Source of the DNA: Azotobacter paspali
GTDB taxonomy: Bacteria > Pseudomonadota > Gammaproteobacteria > Pseudomonadales > Pseudomonadaceae
NCBI RefSeq assembly: GCF_042434745.1
Contig: NZ_JBHLSS010000094.1
Strand: one strand, 5' to 3'
DNA length: 33,207 nucleotides
This document shows, piece after piece, positions 1-7,837 of this stretch; within the stretch, counting starts at the first letter, position 1; each line of letters starts with the position of its first letter. A program made the position numbers and the translations under genes. The notes below the pieces were generated by a model, which saw only the letters and a list, made by a program, of their open reading frames with translations, did no database searches and had not been told where the DNA came from.

Positions 1-1
1 C

Positions 2-139
2 ACGACCTGCTTTGAGATCGTCACCGGCAAACTAGTGATACAGCCTGCTGCATGGCCGATGATCGTCATTCACGGCGTGCTTGCCATTGGGCTGCTCAAG
101 ACGCGGGGCAACCTTGCTCCGGTGCTGAGGGGATTTTGA
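2..139 (+). CDS. C-terminal end of a small membrane protein, possibly a holin (partial)
   Basis: Only the last 45 residues are in the window; the gene begins upstream. A hydrophobic stretch (about residues 17-34 of the visible part, around AAWPMIVIHGVLAIGLL) is followed by a short basic tail ending LRGF, as expected for a small inner-membrane protein. A holin is my guess from its place just before the HNH/terminase block, where some pseudomonad phages carry lysis genes; no holin motif decides it. The TGA stop overlaps the next ATG by one base (TGATG, 137-141), so the two genes are probably translationally coupled. Confidence 0.5.
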   Translation, partial: TTCFEIVTGKLVIQPAAWPMIVIHGVLAIGLLKTRGNLAPVLRGF

Positions 140-300
140 TGGTCTGCGCTGCGTGCGAGAGGCGGAGAGCCTGGGTCAAGAAGTGGACTAGGGTGGCATA
201 TGACAGAGCGCGCGGAATCGTTGTTGGAGCAACTGCTGCTCGAGCAGCGTCGGACCAACCAACTGCTGCTGATGCTGATCGAGGCGCTGGGCGAGAGTGA
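139..300 (+). CDS. Small protein with N-terminal CxxC, function unknown
   Basis: A 53-residue protein starting MVCAACERRRAWVKKW. The start at 139 is chosen because it forms a TGATG junction with the previous stop; the open frame continues upstream to 52 but has no reason to begin there. The N-terminal half is basic and aromatic with a CxxC pair that could bind metal or form a disulphide. The C-terminal half is Ala/Asp-rich and lies almost entirely over the start of the next gene in another frame, so its sequence may be constrained mainly by that gene. I do not recognise the family. Confidence 0.45.
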   Translation: MVCAACERRRAWVKKWTRVAYDRARGIVVGATAARAASDQPTAADADRGAGRE

Positions 301-373
301 GTCTGACCCTGATGCTGAGCCCGTACACTACTTGGATGGGTCTTCGATCCATCTAAGGAGCGCTGATGGCTAG
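200..373 (+). CDS. Small acidic/Leu-rich phage protein upstream of HNH, function unknown
   Basis: A 57-residue protein. Residues 1-32 form a Leu/Glu-rich amphipathic helix (LLEQLLLEQRRTNQLLLMLI), probably a coiled coil, followed by an acidic segment and a short tail YLDGSSIHLRSADG. An AGGGTGG ribosome site lies just upstream of the ATG. It overlaps the preceding gene by 101 bases in a different frame, and its stop lies inside the start of the HNH gene, so the three are packed as a coupled run. Proteins of this look often precede the HNH/terminase genes of pseudomonad siphophages; the role is unknown. Confidence 0.6.
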   Translation: MTERAESLLEQLLLEQRRTNQLLLMLIEALGESESDPDAEPVHYLDGSSIHLRSADG

Positions 374-677
374 GCTCAATACTCTCAAGCCAAGGATTCA
401 GCCGCTGAAGGATGGCCGGCTCCAATCTCTGCCAGTTGTCGCTGACCGCCGGATCACTGGCCGCAAGCTGCAGGACCGCCGACTGAAGGTGTGGGCCAAA
501 GATCCATGCTGTGCGGTATGCAGGAAGCTGACCGAGTTCCCGTCCGGCTTCGAGCTGGACCACAAGGTGCCGCTGTTCAAGGGTGGCGAGGACATCGAGG
601 ACAACTGCCAAGTCCTTTGCTCCGGCCCTGATGGCTGCCATGCGAAGAAGACGGCAGAGGATCTGCGTGGCTGGTGA
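366..677 (+). CDS. HNH endonuclease, packaging-associated
   Basis: A 103-residue HNH nuclease. Visible motif elements are a CxxC (C49, C52), the catalytic ELDH at 63-66 (His66), Asn80 in EDNCQVLC, and the closing CxxxxxCH with Cys85, Cys91 and His92, together a zinc-stabilised beta-beta-alpha metal fold. The ribosome site AAGGAG sits 7 nt before the ATG. The basic N-terminal 45 residues may bind DNA. In HK97-type phages an HNH protein encoded next to the terminase (gp74 in HK97) is needed for cutting at cos and for head morphogenesis. The position directly before terS fits that role, which I infer from context. Confidence 0.9.
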   Translation: MARLNTLKPRIQPLKDGRLQSLPVVADRRITGRKLQDRRLKVWAKDPCCAVCRKLTEFPSGFELDHKVPLFKGGEDIEDNCQVLCSGPDGCHAKKTAEDLRGW

Positions 678-776
678 CCCTGGGGGGGGTATCCGGAAAT
701 CTGGAGCCCATCGCGCAGGAAACCGCGCCCGACCTCATTTGCAGATTATTTCCCTGTTAACAGGAGTTGTTAACTC
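678..776 (+). other. HNH-terS intergenic region, candidate cos/terminase site
   Basis: This 99-base gap holds a run of eight G (682-689) just after the HNH stop, a perfect 12-bp palindrome CCTGTTAACAGG (753-764), and a second GTTAAC next to the terS ribosome site. In HK97-like genomes the HNH gene ends one side of cos and terS begins the other, so this gap is where cos is expected. I cannot identify the nick positions. The palindrome also overlaps the AGGAG used by terS and might affect its translation. Confidence 0.35.
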
Positions 777-1217
777 ATGGCGTTAACTGAACAGAAGCGC
801 CGGTATGCTGCCGCGCGGCTGTCCGGTATGACGAAAAAGGAAGCAGCGATTGAGGCTGGCTGTCCGGAGAAGACTGCGTCGCAAGCGGCCTCGCGCTATG
901 AGAAAGACCCAGATGTCCAGGCGGCGATGGGTAGGCAAATAGCAGCTGAAGCCAAGAAGAAGGCTGAAGCTCCTGCCGTTGACCCTGATCCCTACATTCC
1001 GGATGCCGCGAATGACCCTCTGGAGTTCATGCGGCAGATGATGAACAGCGTCGAGGCCGACCCGAAGTTGCGTCTGGATGCAGCGAAGTCTCTGGCGGCG
1101 TTCACCGTGGCCAAGCCCGGCGAGAAGGGTAAGAAGGAAGAGCGCGCAGACGCTGCGAAGAAGGCATCTGGCGGGAAGTTTGCCGCAGCCCGGCCGCCTC
1201 TGCGCGCGGTGAAGTGA
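777..1217 (+). CDS. terS: Terminase small subunit
   Basis: A 146-residue DNA-recognition subunit of the packaging motor. The N-terminal 35 residues (QKRRYAAARLSGMTKKEAAI) form a helix-turn-helix of the type seen in many small terminase subunits. A Lys/Ala-rich linker, an acidic helical oligomerisation region (about 75-110) and a very basic C-terminal tail (GKKEERADAAKKASGGKF) follow. Position directly before terL and a size typical for the family support the call. The AGGAG ribosome site lies 9 nt before the ATG. It ends one base before the terL start. Confidence 0.85.
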   Translation: MALTEQKRRYAAARLSGMTKKEAAIEAGCPEKTASQAASRYEKDPDVQAAMGRQIAAEAKKKAEAPAVDPDPYIPDAANDPLEFMRQMMNSVEADPKLRLDAAKSLAAFTVAKPGEKGKKEERADAAKKASGGKFAAARPPLRAVK

Positions 1218-1218
1218 C

Positions 1219-2910
1219 ATGCCGGAGTGGACTACCGCATGCCCGGGGTGGGAGCAGAAGTTGCTGCGGGGTGAATCAATCATCCCACCGCCGATCTACC
1301 CGGACGAGGCCGAGCAGGCCCTGGCGATCTTCAAGCAGCTCTGCGTGGTCGACTTGCCCAAGGTTTGGGACGACGAGCTCGACCAAGAGCGCTACCAGAC
1401 CTTTGGCGAATGCTCGGATCAGTGGGTGTTCGATTTCGTCGCAGCGATCTTCGGCGCCTACGACTCGGAAACCGGCAATCAGCTGATCCGCGAGTTCTAC
1501 CTGCTCATCTCGAAGAAAAATACAAAATCGACTGTCGCGGCTGGCGTGATGCTCACTGCGCTGATTCTGTGCTGGCGAGAGGAAGAGGAACACCTGATTT
1601 TGGCTCCCACGGTGGAGGTCGCTGGCAATAGCTTCAAGCCGGCCGCCGGAATGGTGCGGGCCGACGAAGAGCTGTCGGCGATGTTTCACATCCAGGAACA
1701 CATCCGCACCATCACCCACCGGATGACCCGCAACAGCCTGAAGGTGGTGGCGGCCGACACCGATACGGTATCTGGAAAGAAGTCCGGAAAGGTCCTGGTT
1801 GACGAGCATTGGGTGTTCGGATCGCGGCCCAACGCCGAATCGATGTTTATGGAGGCTACTGGCGGCCAAGTGTCGCGTAACGAGGGTTGGGTGATCTACC
1901 TGACCACCCAGAGCGATAAACCGCCGGCCGGGGTATTCAAGGATAAGCTGCAGTATTACCGCGATGTTCGCGACGGAAAGATCCATGACCCGCGCTCGCT
2001 GGGGATTCTCTACGAATTCCCCGAGGCCATGGTGAAGGCCAAGGCTTACCTTGATCCGGCCAATTTCCACGTCACCAACCCAAACCTAGGTCGCTCGGTC
2101 AGCCGCGAGTGGATCGAGTCGGAACTGACCAAGCGGCTTGATAAGACCGATGGTCAGTTGCAGCAGTTTGTTGCCAAGCACCTCAACGTCGAGATCGGCC
2201 TGGCCTTGCGCTCCGACCGCTGGGCCGGCGCCGACTTCTGGGAGGGCGCCACCGATCCGTGCACATTCGACGAACTGCTGAAGCGCTGCGAGGTGATCGA
2301 ATTTGGTGTAGACGGCGGCGGTCTGGACGACCTGCTAGGTGCCTACGCCATTGGCCGCGAGAAGGACACCGGAAAAAAACTTGGATGGGGCCATGCCTGG
2401 GCTCACCCGTCAGTTCTTGAGCGGCGAAAGGAGATCGCTCCGGCGCTGCAGGACTTTGCCAGGGCAGGCCACCTAACGCTGGTGAAGCGTGTCGGGGATG
2501 ACGTAGAAGAGTTAGCGGACATCGCCGAGCAGATCTACGAGGCCGGTCTGCTGGATAAGATCGGTGTAGACCCGGTCGGGTTAGGCGCCATCCTCGACAA
2601 GTTGGAGGAGCGAGGCATCCCACAGGACAAGATCATTGGCATCAGCCAGGGCTGGAAGTTGGGGGGCGCGATCAAGACAGCAGAGCGCTGGTTGGCAGAG
2701 GGCACGTTCGCCCCGGCGGCCCAGCCAATGATGGCCTGGTGTGTCGGTAACGCCAGGATAGAACCGAGGGCTAACTCGATCCTGATCACCAAGCAGGCCA
2801 GCGGCTCGGCCAAGATTGACCCGCTCATGGCCATGTTCAACGCAGTCACGCTGATGGCGCTGAACCCGCCGGCGGCCACGAAGCGGTACCAGATGTTCGT
2901 GCTTGGATGA
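1219..2910 (+). CDS. terL: Terminase large subunit (ATPase/nuclease)
   Basis: A 563-residue HK97/YmfN-type large terminase, which pumps DNA into the prohead and cuts the concatemer. The deviant Walker A is at about 97-104 (ISKKNTKS) and Walker B at 191-196 (KVLVDE) followed by HW. The C-terminal RNase H-like nuclease begins at about 360 with FGVDGGGLDD (Asp365 and Asp370/371 as likely metal ligands), with a further acidic strand GVDPVGLG near 540-547. The length is usual for the family. The start one base after the terS stop indicates coupled translation; only a weak GGTGAAG precedes it. A terminator hairpin follows the stop. Confidence 0.95.
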   Translation: MPEWTTACPGWEQKLLRGESIIPPPIYPDEAEQALAIFKQLCVVDLPKVWDDELDQERYQTFGECSDQWVFDFVAAIFGAYDSETGNQLIREFYLLISKKNTKSTVAAGVMLTALILCWREEEEHLILAPTVEVAGNSFKPAAGMVRADEELSAMFHIQEHIRTITHRMTRNSLKVVAADTDTVSGKKSGKVLVDEHWVFGSRPNAESMFMEATGGQVSRNEGWVIYLTTQSDKPPAGVFKDKLQYYRDVRDGKIHDPRSLGILYEFPEAMVKAKAYLDPANFHVTNPNLGRSVSREWIESELTKRLDKTDGQLQQFVAKHLNVEIGLALRSDRWAGADFWEGATDPCTFDELLKRCEVIEFGVDGGGLDDLLGAYAIGREKDTGKKLGWGHAWAHPSVLERRKEIAPALQDFARAGHLTLVKRVGDDVEELADIAEQIYEAGLLDKIGVDPVGLGAILDKLEERGIPQDKIIGISQGWKLGGAIKTAERWLAEGTFAPAAQPMMAWCVGNARIEPRANSILITKQASGSAKIDPLMAMFNAVTLMALNPPAATKRYQMFVLG

Positions 2911-2927
2911 TCGCCAGCAACCTATTC

Positions 2928-2957
2928 AAGCCCGCCACTGAGCGGGCTTTCTCGTTT
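2928..2957 (+). terminator. Intercistronic terminator hairpin after terL
   Basis: A perfect 8-bp stem AAGCCCGC / GCGGGCTT with loop CACTGA (2936-2941), followed by TTTCTCGTTT. It ends about 24 nt before the capsid gene start, with the CTGGAG ribosome site in between. The same hairpin-to-ribosome-site design recurs at 10244, 13833, 23459 and 32776. An intrinsic terminator in the middle of a late operon implies antiterminated or partial readthrough transcription. Confidence 0.75.
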
Positions 2958-2971
2958 CTGGAGCCAGAAAG

Positions 2972-4951
2972 ATGAATCGAGCCTATAGCGTCTTGCAAAT
3001 CAAGGCGCTGGACAATGAGCTGCGCGTGATCACCGGGGTGGCAACAACGCCAACCCCTGATCGCGTTGGCGATATCGTCGAGCCGCTGGGTGTCGAGTTC
3101 AAGAACCCGCTGCCACTGCTATGGCGGCACGAGCATGACAAGCCGGTCGGCACGGTCACCTTCGACAAGCCGACGGCGAAGGGCATCACCTTCACTGCGA
3201 AGCTCGCGGACGTGCAGGAAGATGGAAAGCTCAAGGAGCGCATCGACGAGGCGTGGCAGTCGCTGAAAGCCAATCTCGTCCGCGGAGTATCCATTGGCTT
3301 CCGGCCCATCGAATACCGCCGGATGGGTGATGGTGGCATCCGATTCATCCAGACCGAAGTCTTCGAGCTCTCCCTGGTCACCATCCCGTGCAACGCGGAG
3401 GCGACCATCAACGCCATCAAATCTCTCGACCGGAAACAGCTGGCCGCGCTTGGCCGCACCGCTGTTCAGGTCGTTCGCGTCACCCCTGCCGGCGCTTCGG
3501 CAAGCCTCAAGAAACTCATCAAGAATCCGAAGCCCGAGGAGGGCAACGAGATGAAAACCATCGCTGATCAAATCGCGGAGTTCGAGCAGACCCGCGTCGC
3601 AAAGGCCGCCGAGATGGAGGCCATCATGACCAAGGCCGCCGAGGATGGCGTGACCTTGGACGCCGAGCAATCCGAGGCATTCGACACCCTGGAAGGTGAG
3701 ATCGCCGCCATCGACAAGCACCTTTCCCGTCTGCGCAACATGCAGAAGGCCCAGGCTGCCACAGCCAAGGCGGTGACCGAGGACGTCCGCGGCGTCAAGG
3801 CTCTGGACATGAAGGAGGGCGTCCAGGTTCGCGCCAAGAACACCCAGAAGCTTGAGCCCGGCATCGCCTTTGCGCGCGCCGCCAAGTGCCTGGCTCTTGG
3901 TCATCTGGAGCACCGCGACGCCATCGGCATCGCCAAGGCCCTGTACGATGGCCAGGAATCCATCATTGCCGCCACTGAGCGCTTGGTGACCAAGGCCGCC
4001 GTGGCTGCCGCCACAACCTCCGACTCCACCTGGGCCGGCCCGCTAGTCGGTGATGAAACCAGCGTCTTCGCTGATTTCGTTGAATACCTGCGCCCGCAGA
4101 CGATTCTCGGCCGCTTCGGCACCAACGGTGTGCCCGGTCTGCGCCGAGTTCCGTTCCGAACCCCGCTGATCGGACAGACCTCTGGCGGTGACGGCTACTG
4201 GGTTGGGGAGGGAAATGCCAAACCGCTGACCAAGTTCGACTTCAGCCGCACCACCCTGGAGCCGCTGAAGGTCGCCAACATCGCCGTGGCCACCATGGAA
4301 GTGATCCGCGACTCCAGCCCTGCCGCCGATGGCATCATCCGCGACCAATTGGCCGCAGCACTGCGCGAGCGCCTGGACATCGACTTCATCGATCCGGACA
4401 AAGCAGCCGTATCTGGCGCATCCCCGGCGTCGATCCTTAACGGCGTGGCGGGTATCGTCTCCAGTGGAACCGATGCGGATGCTGTGCGTGCCGACTTGAA
4501 AGCCCTGTTCAGCGCATTCATCGCAGCGAACAACGCGCCGACCTCCGGTGTTTTCATCATGACCGCCACCCAGGCTCTGGCCCTCGGCCTGATGCAGAAC
4601 GCCCTCGGCCAGCCGGAATTCCCGACCGTGACCATGAGCGGCGGCTCGCTCATGGGGCTGCCGGTGATCGTGTCGGAGTATGTGCCGACCGACTCTAGCG
4701 GCTCGCTTGTGGCTCTGGTCAACGCCAGCGATATCTACCTGGGCGATGAAGGCGGCATCGACTTGTCGATGTCCACCGAAGCCTCCCTGCAGATGAACGA
4801 CACGCCGGACAACCCGACCACCGCAACCACCGTCCTGGTTTCGCTGTGGCAGCGGAACCTGGTCGGCCTGCGCGCTGAGCGCACGATTGCCTGGGCTCGT
4901 CGCCGCACCTCGGCCGTTGCCTACCTTACCGGCGTCAACTGGGGCGGCTAA
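2972..4951 (+). CDS. Prohead protease fused to HK97-fold major capsid protein
   Basis: A 659-residue fusion. Residues 1 to about 165 are an HK97-type prohead protease (U35 family) with the His of LWRHEHDKPVG (53-55) and the Ser of VRGVSIGFRP (about 106) as catalytic candidates, ending IPCNAEA. A Lys/Pro linker leads at 194 to a coiled-coil delta/scaffold domain (about 195-290), and from about 300 to an HK97-fold capsid with motifs such as TILGRFGTNGVPGLRRVPF and SLWQRNLVGLRAER at the end. In most HK97-like phages these are two genes. A strong ribosome site lies inside the frame before Met194 (see 3536-3553), so the capsid is probably also made alone. Ribosome site CTGGAG upstream of the first ATG. 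Confidence 0.93.
   Translation: MNRAYSVLQIKALDNELRVITGVATTPTPDRVGDIVEPLGVEFKNPLPLLWRHEHDKPVGTVTFDKPTAKGITFTAKLADVQEDGKLKERIDEAWQSLKANLVRGVSIGFRPIEYRRMGDGGIRFIQTEVFELSLVTIPCNAEATINAIKSLDRKQLAALGRTAVQVVRVTPAGASASLKKLIKNPKPEEGNEMKTIADQIAEFEQTRVAKAAEMEAIMTKAAEDGVTLDAEQSEAFDTLEGEIAAIDKHLSRLRNMQKAQAATAKAVTEDVRGVKALDMKEGVQVRAKNTQKLEPGIAFARAAKCLALGHLEHRDAIGIAKALYDGQESIIAATERLVTKAAVAAATTSDSTWAGPLVGDETSVFADFVEYLRPQTILGRFGTNGVPGLRRVPFRTPLIGQTSGGDGYWVGEGNAKPLTKFDFSRTTLEPLKVANIAVATMEVIRDSSPAADGIIRDQLAAALRERLDIDFIDPDKAAVSGASPASILNGVAGIVSSGTDADAVRADLKALFSAFIAANNAPTSGVFIMTATQALALGLMQNALGQPEFPTVTMSGGSLMGLPVIVSEYVPTDSSGSLVALVNASDIYLGDEGGIDLSMSTEASLQMNDTPDNPTTATTVLVSLWQRNLVGLRAERTIAWARRRTSAVAYLTGVNWGG
3536..3553 (+). 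promoter_or_regulatory. Internal ribosome site and ATG for separate capsid translation
   Basis: GAGGAGGG (3536-3543) lies 7 nt before an in-frame ATG (3551-3553), at Met194 of the protease-capsid fusion, exactly where the delta domain begins. Translation from here would give a 466-residue capsid protein without the protease. This resembles nested in-frame genes such as lambda C/Nu3. Only the site is seen; its use is inferred. Confidence 0.6.
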
Positions 4952-4953
4952 GT

Positions 4954-4985
4954 GAGAATGGGGCGCTTCGGCGTCCCCGGTTCTC
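4954..4985 (+). other. UUCG-capped mRNA hairpin between capsid and next gene
   Basis: After the capsid stop, GAGAA pairs with TTCTC, GGGG with CCCC and CGC with GCG, closed by a TTCG tetraloop (4967-4970), with small bulges. No T-tract follows. The 3' arm ends directly at the AGGAGGGG ribosome site of the next gene. It is more likely an RNA processing or stability element for the abundant capsid message than a terminator. Confidence 0.45.
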
Positions 4986-4995
4986 AGGAGGGGCT

Positions 4996-5244
4996 ATGAA
5001 CGTTCAAGTCATTGATTTGAAAAGCGGCAAGCTTAAGACAATGGGCCGGAAATACGCCGAGGTGCTGGTGAAGATGAAGCGGGCGCGCTGGCCCGATCAA
5101 CCTGCCGCGCAGTACCAGACCAAGGTTCTGACGGAAACCGAGCCAGTTGTCGGGCTTGCCGTGGTCGAAGAGTCAGCCGAGGAACACCTGGAAGAACAAC
5201 CAGCGACCAAGAAGCGCGGCCGCCCCCATAAGGCACAGGAGTAA
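4996..5244 (+). CDS. Small basic/acidic protein with AT-hook-like tail
   Basis: An 82-residue protein of unknown function between capsid and portal. The N-terminal part (MNVQVIDLKSGKLKTMGRKYAEVLVKMKRARW) is basic, a middle segment is rich in Glu, and the C-terminus carries KKRGRPHK, an AT-hook-like minor-groove DNA-binding motif. Small proteins ending in such a motif occur in phage head blocks. A DNA- or capsid-associated role is inferred only. The ribosome site AGGAGGGG is excellent, and the portal gene starts 3 nt after its stop. Confidence 0.7.
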   Translation: MNVQVIDLKSGKLKTMGRKYAEVLVKMKRARWPDQPAAQYQTKVLTETEPVVGLAVVEESAEEHLEEQPATKKRGRPHKAQE

Positions 5245-5247
5245 CAC

Positions 5248-6618
5248 ATGCGCCTCTTCGGCTTCGAAATCACCCGCAGCCAGAAGGCCCTGTCGCAGGT
5301 GCCGGTGTCCCGTGGCTGGTGGCCGCTGATTCGTGAGCCGTTCGCCGGGGCATGGCAGCGCAACAAAGAAGAGCGTCTGGATAGCCTGCTACAGTATCCG
5401 ACGCTGTATGCCTGCGTGTCGCGCATCGCCACGGACATTGGCAAGCTGCCGTTCCAGCTCAAGGCCAAGGATGCCAGCGGGATCTGGTCGGTAGTCGAAA
5501 ATCCGGCTTACAGCCCGGTGCTGCGCAAACCGAACCACTACCAAATTCAGCAGCAGTTCCGCGAGGCGTGGGTGCTGTCGAAGCTGAGCCAGGGCAATGC
5601 CTACATTCTAAAAGAGCGCGACAACCGTGGAGTGGTGGTCGGCCTATACATTCTCGACCCATGCCGCGTGCTGCCGCTGGTTTCGGATTCGAGTGAAGTG
5701 TTCTACCAGCTCGACATCGACAATCTGAACCTGTTGCCGGAGGATGGTGGTCAACTGATCGTGCCGGCCTCGGAGATCATCCATGACCGCTGCATCTGTC
5801 CATTCCACCCGCTGATTGGCCTACCGCCGATTGCCGCCGCCTACTGGCCGGCACTGAAGAACATGCGCATCCTGCGCTCGTCGTCGGAGTTTTTCGCCAA
5901 CAATGCCCAGCCGTCCGGAATACTCTCCGCTCCCGGCGCAATCAACGATTCTACCGCCGAGAGGCTGAAGACCTACTGGAACGAGAGTTTCACCGGGTCC
6001 AATGCGGGCAAGGTCGCCGTAGTTGGCGATGGCTTGCAGTTCGTCTCGTTGGCCGCCAAGTCGGTGGACGCCCAGATGGTCGAGCAACTGCGCTACTCAG
6101 ACGAGCAAATCTGCCAGCCGTTCGGCATTCCGCCGTTCAAGGTCGGCATCGGCTCCATCCCGGCTGGCATGAAGGTCGACGATATCAACCAACTCTACTA
6201 CTCGGACGCTCTGCAGACCCACGTCGAGGCAATGGAAAACCTGCTCGATGATGGTTTGAAGATCAGCGCACCGCTCGGCGTTGAGCTTGATCTGTGGCCG
6301 CTCCTGCGGATGGACCCGAGTAAGCAAGCTGATTACGAAGCCAAGCTGGTTGGCGGCGCTATCAAGACCCCGAACGAAGCCCGTCGGAACTTCGACCTGG
6401 CGCCGAAAACCGGCGGCGATGCGATATACCTCCAGCAGCAGAACTTCTCGCTTGAGGCACTGGCTCGCCGAGATGCACAGGCCGATCCATTCAGCACGAC
6501 ACAGCCGGCACCGTCCGATCTTGAGCCGGAAGAGCCGAGCGACGAAGAAATTGAAGACCAGGCACGCATGTTGGCGCTGCTAATCGAAAAGGAGCTGACC
6601 AATGCCGAACATGCGTGA
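5248..6618 (+). CDS. Portal protein (HK97 family)
   Basis: A 456-residue portal that forms the dodecameric ring at the DNA entry vertex. Family signatures are LDSLLQYPTLYACVSRIATDIGKLPFQL near the N-terminus, a YILKERDNRG segment, the stem/crown region containing YSDEQICQPFGIPPFKVG, and a C-terminal acidic tail. The length is usual (about 400-480). Ribosome site AGGAG 6 nt before the ATG. The order is odd: in most HK97-like phages the portal precedes protease and capsid, here it follows them. The stop lies 14 nt inside the next gene. Confidence 0.93.
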   Translation: MRLFGFEITRSQKALSQVPVSRGWWPLIREPFAGAWQRNKEERLDSLLQYPTLYACVSRIATDIGKLPFQLKAKDASGIWSVVENPAYSPVLRKPNHYQIQQQFREAWVLSKLSQGNAYILKERDNRGVVVGLYILDPCRVLPLVSDSSEVFYQLDIDNLNLLPEDGGQLIVPASEIIHDRCICPFHPLIGLPPIAAAYWPALKNMRILRSSSEFFANNAQPSGILSAPGAINDSTAERLKTYWNESFTGSNAGKVAVVGDGLQFVSLAAKSVDAQMVEQLRYSDEQICQPFGIPPFKVGIGSIPAGMKVDDINQLYYSDALQTHVEAMENLLDDGLKISAPLGVELDLWPLLRMDPSKQADYEAKLVGGAIKTPNEARRNFDLAPKTGGDAIYLQQQNFSLEALARRDAQADPFSTTQPAPSDLEPEEPSDEEIEDQARMLALLIEKELTNAEHA

Positions 6619-7807
6619 AATAGAGGCGCAGGCGAAGGCATTGGCGCCGGTGTTCGGCCGCCTGTTGGATCAGGCTAAATCCACCCTGCGCGATGAATTC
6701 AAGGTGCAGATTGCCGAGCGCGATCGGCAAATTGCCGCGCTGGAGAAGGCGCTCTCGGAGCGCCCGAGCATAGAGGAAGTCGCCAAGCAGGCCGCTTCCC
6801 TGATCCCGGCTCCGAAGGATGGCGAGCCGGGCAAAGATGCCGACATGGAGGCCATGAAGGCGCACTTGGACGGCCTTGTGGCTGCGCTGCCGGTTCCGCA
6901 AGACGGCAAGTCCATCACCCTGGATGACGTGCGCCCGGTTCTCGACGAGGCGATCAAGGCGCTACGAATCGATGTCGATCAGGCTTTGGCCGAACCGCTG
7001 GAAAAGGCCGAGGAGGCCCGCGAGTCACTGATCAAGGCTCTCGGCGAACTGAAACTGCCCGAGGATGGCAAGTCGGTCACTATAGAAGATGTGGCACCGA
7101 TGATCCGCGAAGAGGTGGCCAAGGCTGTTGCCGAAGTGCCTCCGGCGAAAGACGGCAAGTCCGTCACTATCGAAGAAGTGCGCGAAGAAGTGCGCCCGCT
7201 TCTCGCTGAACTAGTGGGATCTGCTGTGAAAGCACTGCCGCCCGCAAAGAAGGGCCAGGATGCGGACATGGATGCGCTGCGCTCGCATCTCGGCGAGCTG
7301 GTGAAATCTATCCAACTACCGGCTGTTCCGAGCGTTGAGGAAGTCGCGGCTACCTTCGAGCGCCGGTTCTCCGACCTGACTCTCTCTTGGGAGCGTCAGG
7401 CGCGCGACACCTTCGACAAGGCCGCCGACCGAATGCCGAGGCCAAAAGATGGGCGCGATGCGCTTCCGCTTGAGTCCTTCGACCTAAGCCTCGGCGAAGA
7501 CGGGCGCACCGTCACCGTGAAAATGCAGGCCGGCGACACCGTGATCGAGAAGTCCGTGAAGATTCCGGCGCTCATCGACCGCGGCGTGTTTTCGGCCAAG
7601 AAAGTTGCAGAGTACGAGAAAGGCGACGGTACCACTTACGGCGGTTGCTACTGGATCGCCCAGAGGGACGCACCGGAAGGCGTACCTGGCGGCTCTGCGG
7701 ACTGGCGTCTTGTCGTGAAGAAGGGACGGGACGGCAAAGACCTGCGCGACAACGCCTCGCGGCATGATCCGAGTAAAGGCGTGAGCATCAAGCCAACACC
7801 GATTTGA
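6602..7807 (+). CDS. Repetitive fibre-like protein with DGKS repeats
   Basis: A 401-residue protein, probably a virion surface fibre or scaffold-like component; the exact family is not recognised. Residues 10-60 are predicted coiled coil. A motif (K/Q/E)DGKS(I/V)T(I/L) then recurs at 100-106, 154-160 and 183-189, with related KDGEPG at 72-77, KKGQDAD at 216-222 and KDGRDAL at 282-288, separated by amphipathic helices. The C-terminal 110 residues are beta-rich (LGEDGRTVTVKM, YEKGDGTTYGGCYWIA, WRLVVKKGRDG) and resemble small sugar-binding modules found at the ends of phage fibres. AAGGAG precedes the ATG by 8 nt, and the start overlaps the portal end by 17 nt. The position next to the portal suggests a head-associated fibre. 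Confidence 0.65.
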   Translation: MPNMREIEAQAKALAPVFGRLLDQAKSTLRDEFKVQIAERDRQIAALEKALSERPSIEEVAKQAASLIPAPKDGEPGKDADMEAMKAHLDGLVAALPVPQDGKSITLDDVRPVLDEAIKALRIDVDQALAEPLEKAEEARESLIKALGELKLPEDGKSVTIEDVAPMIREEVAKAVAEVPPAKDGKSVTIEEVREEVRPLLAELVGSAVKALPPAKKGQDADMDALRSHLGELVKSIQLPAVPSVEEVAATFERRFSDLTLSWERQARDTFDKAADRMPRPKDGRDALPLESFDLSLGEDGRTVTVKMQAGDTVIEKSVKIPALIDRGVFSAKKVAEYEKGDGTTYGGCYWIAQRDAPEGVPGGSADWRLVVKKGRDGKDLRDNASRHDPSKGVSIKPTPI

Positions 7808-7837
7808 ACCGATTCATCGCCAGATAAAGGGGCAAAA

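Noticed and set aside
1276..2070. A 264-codon minus-strand frame inside terL
   Set aside because: A shadow of the terminase gene; no start signals, and the composition follows the opposite strand's codon bias.
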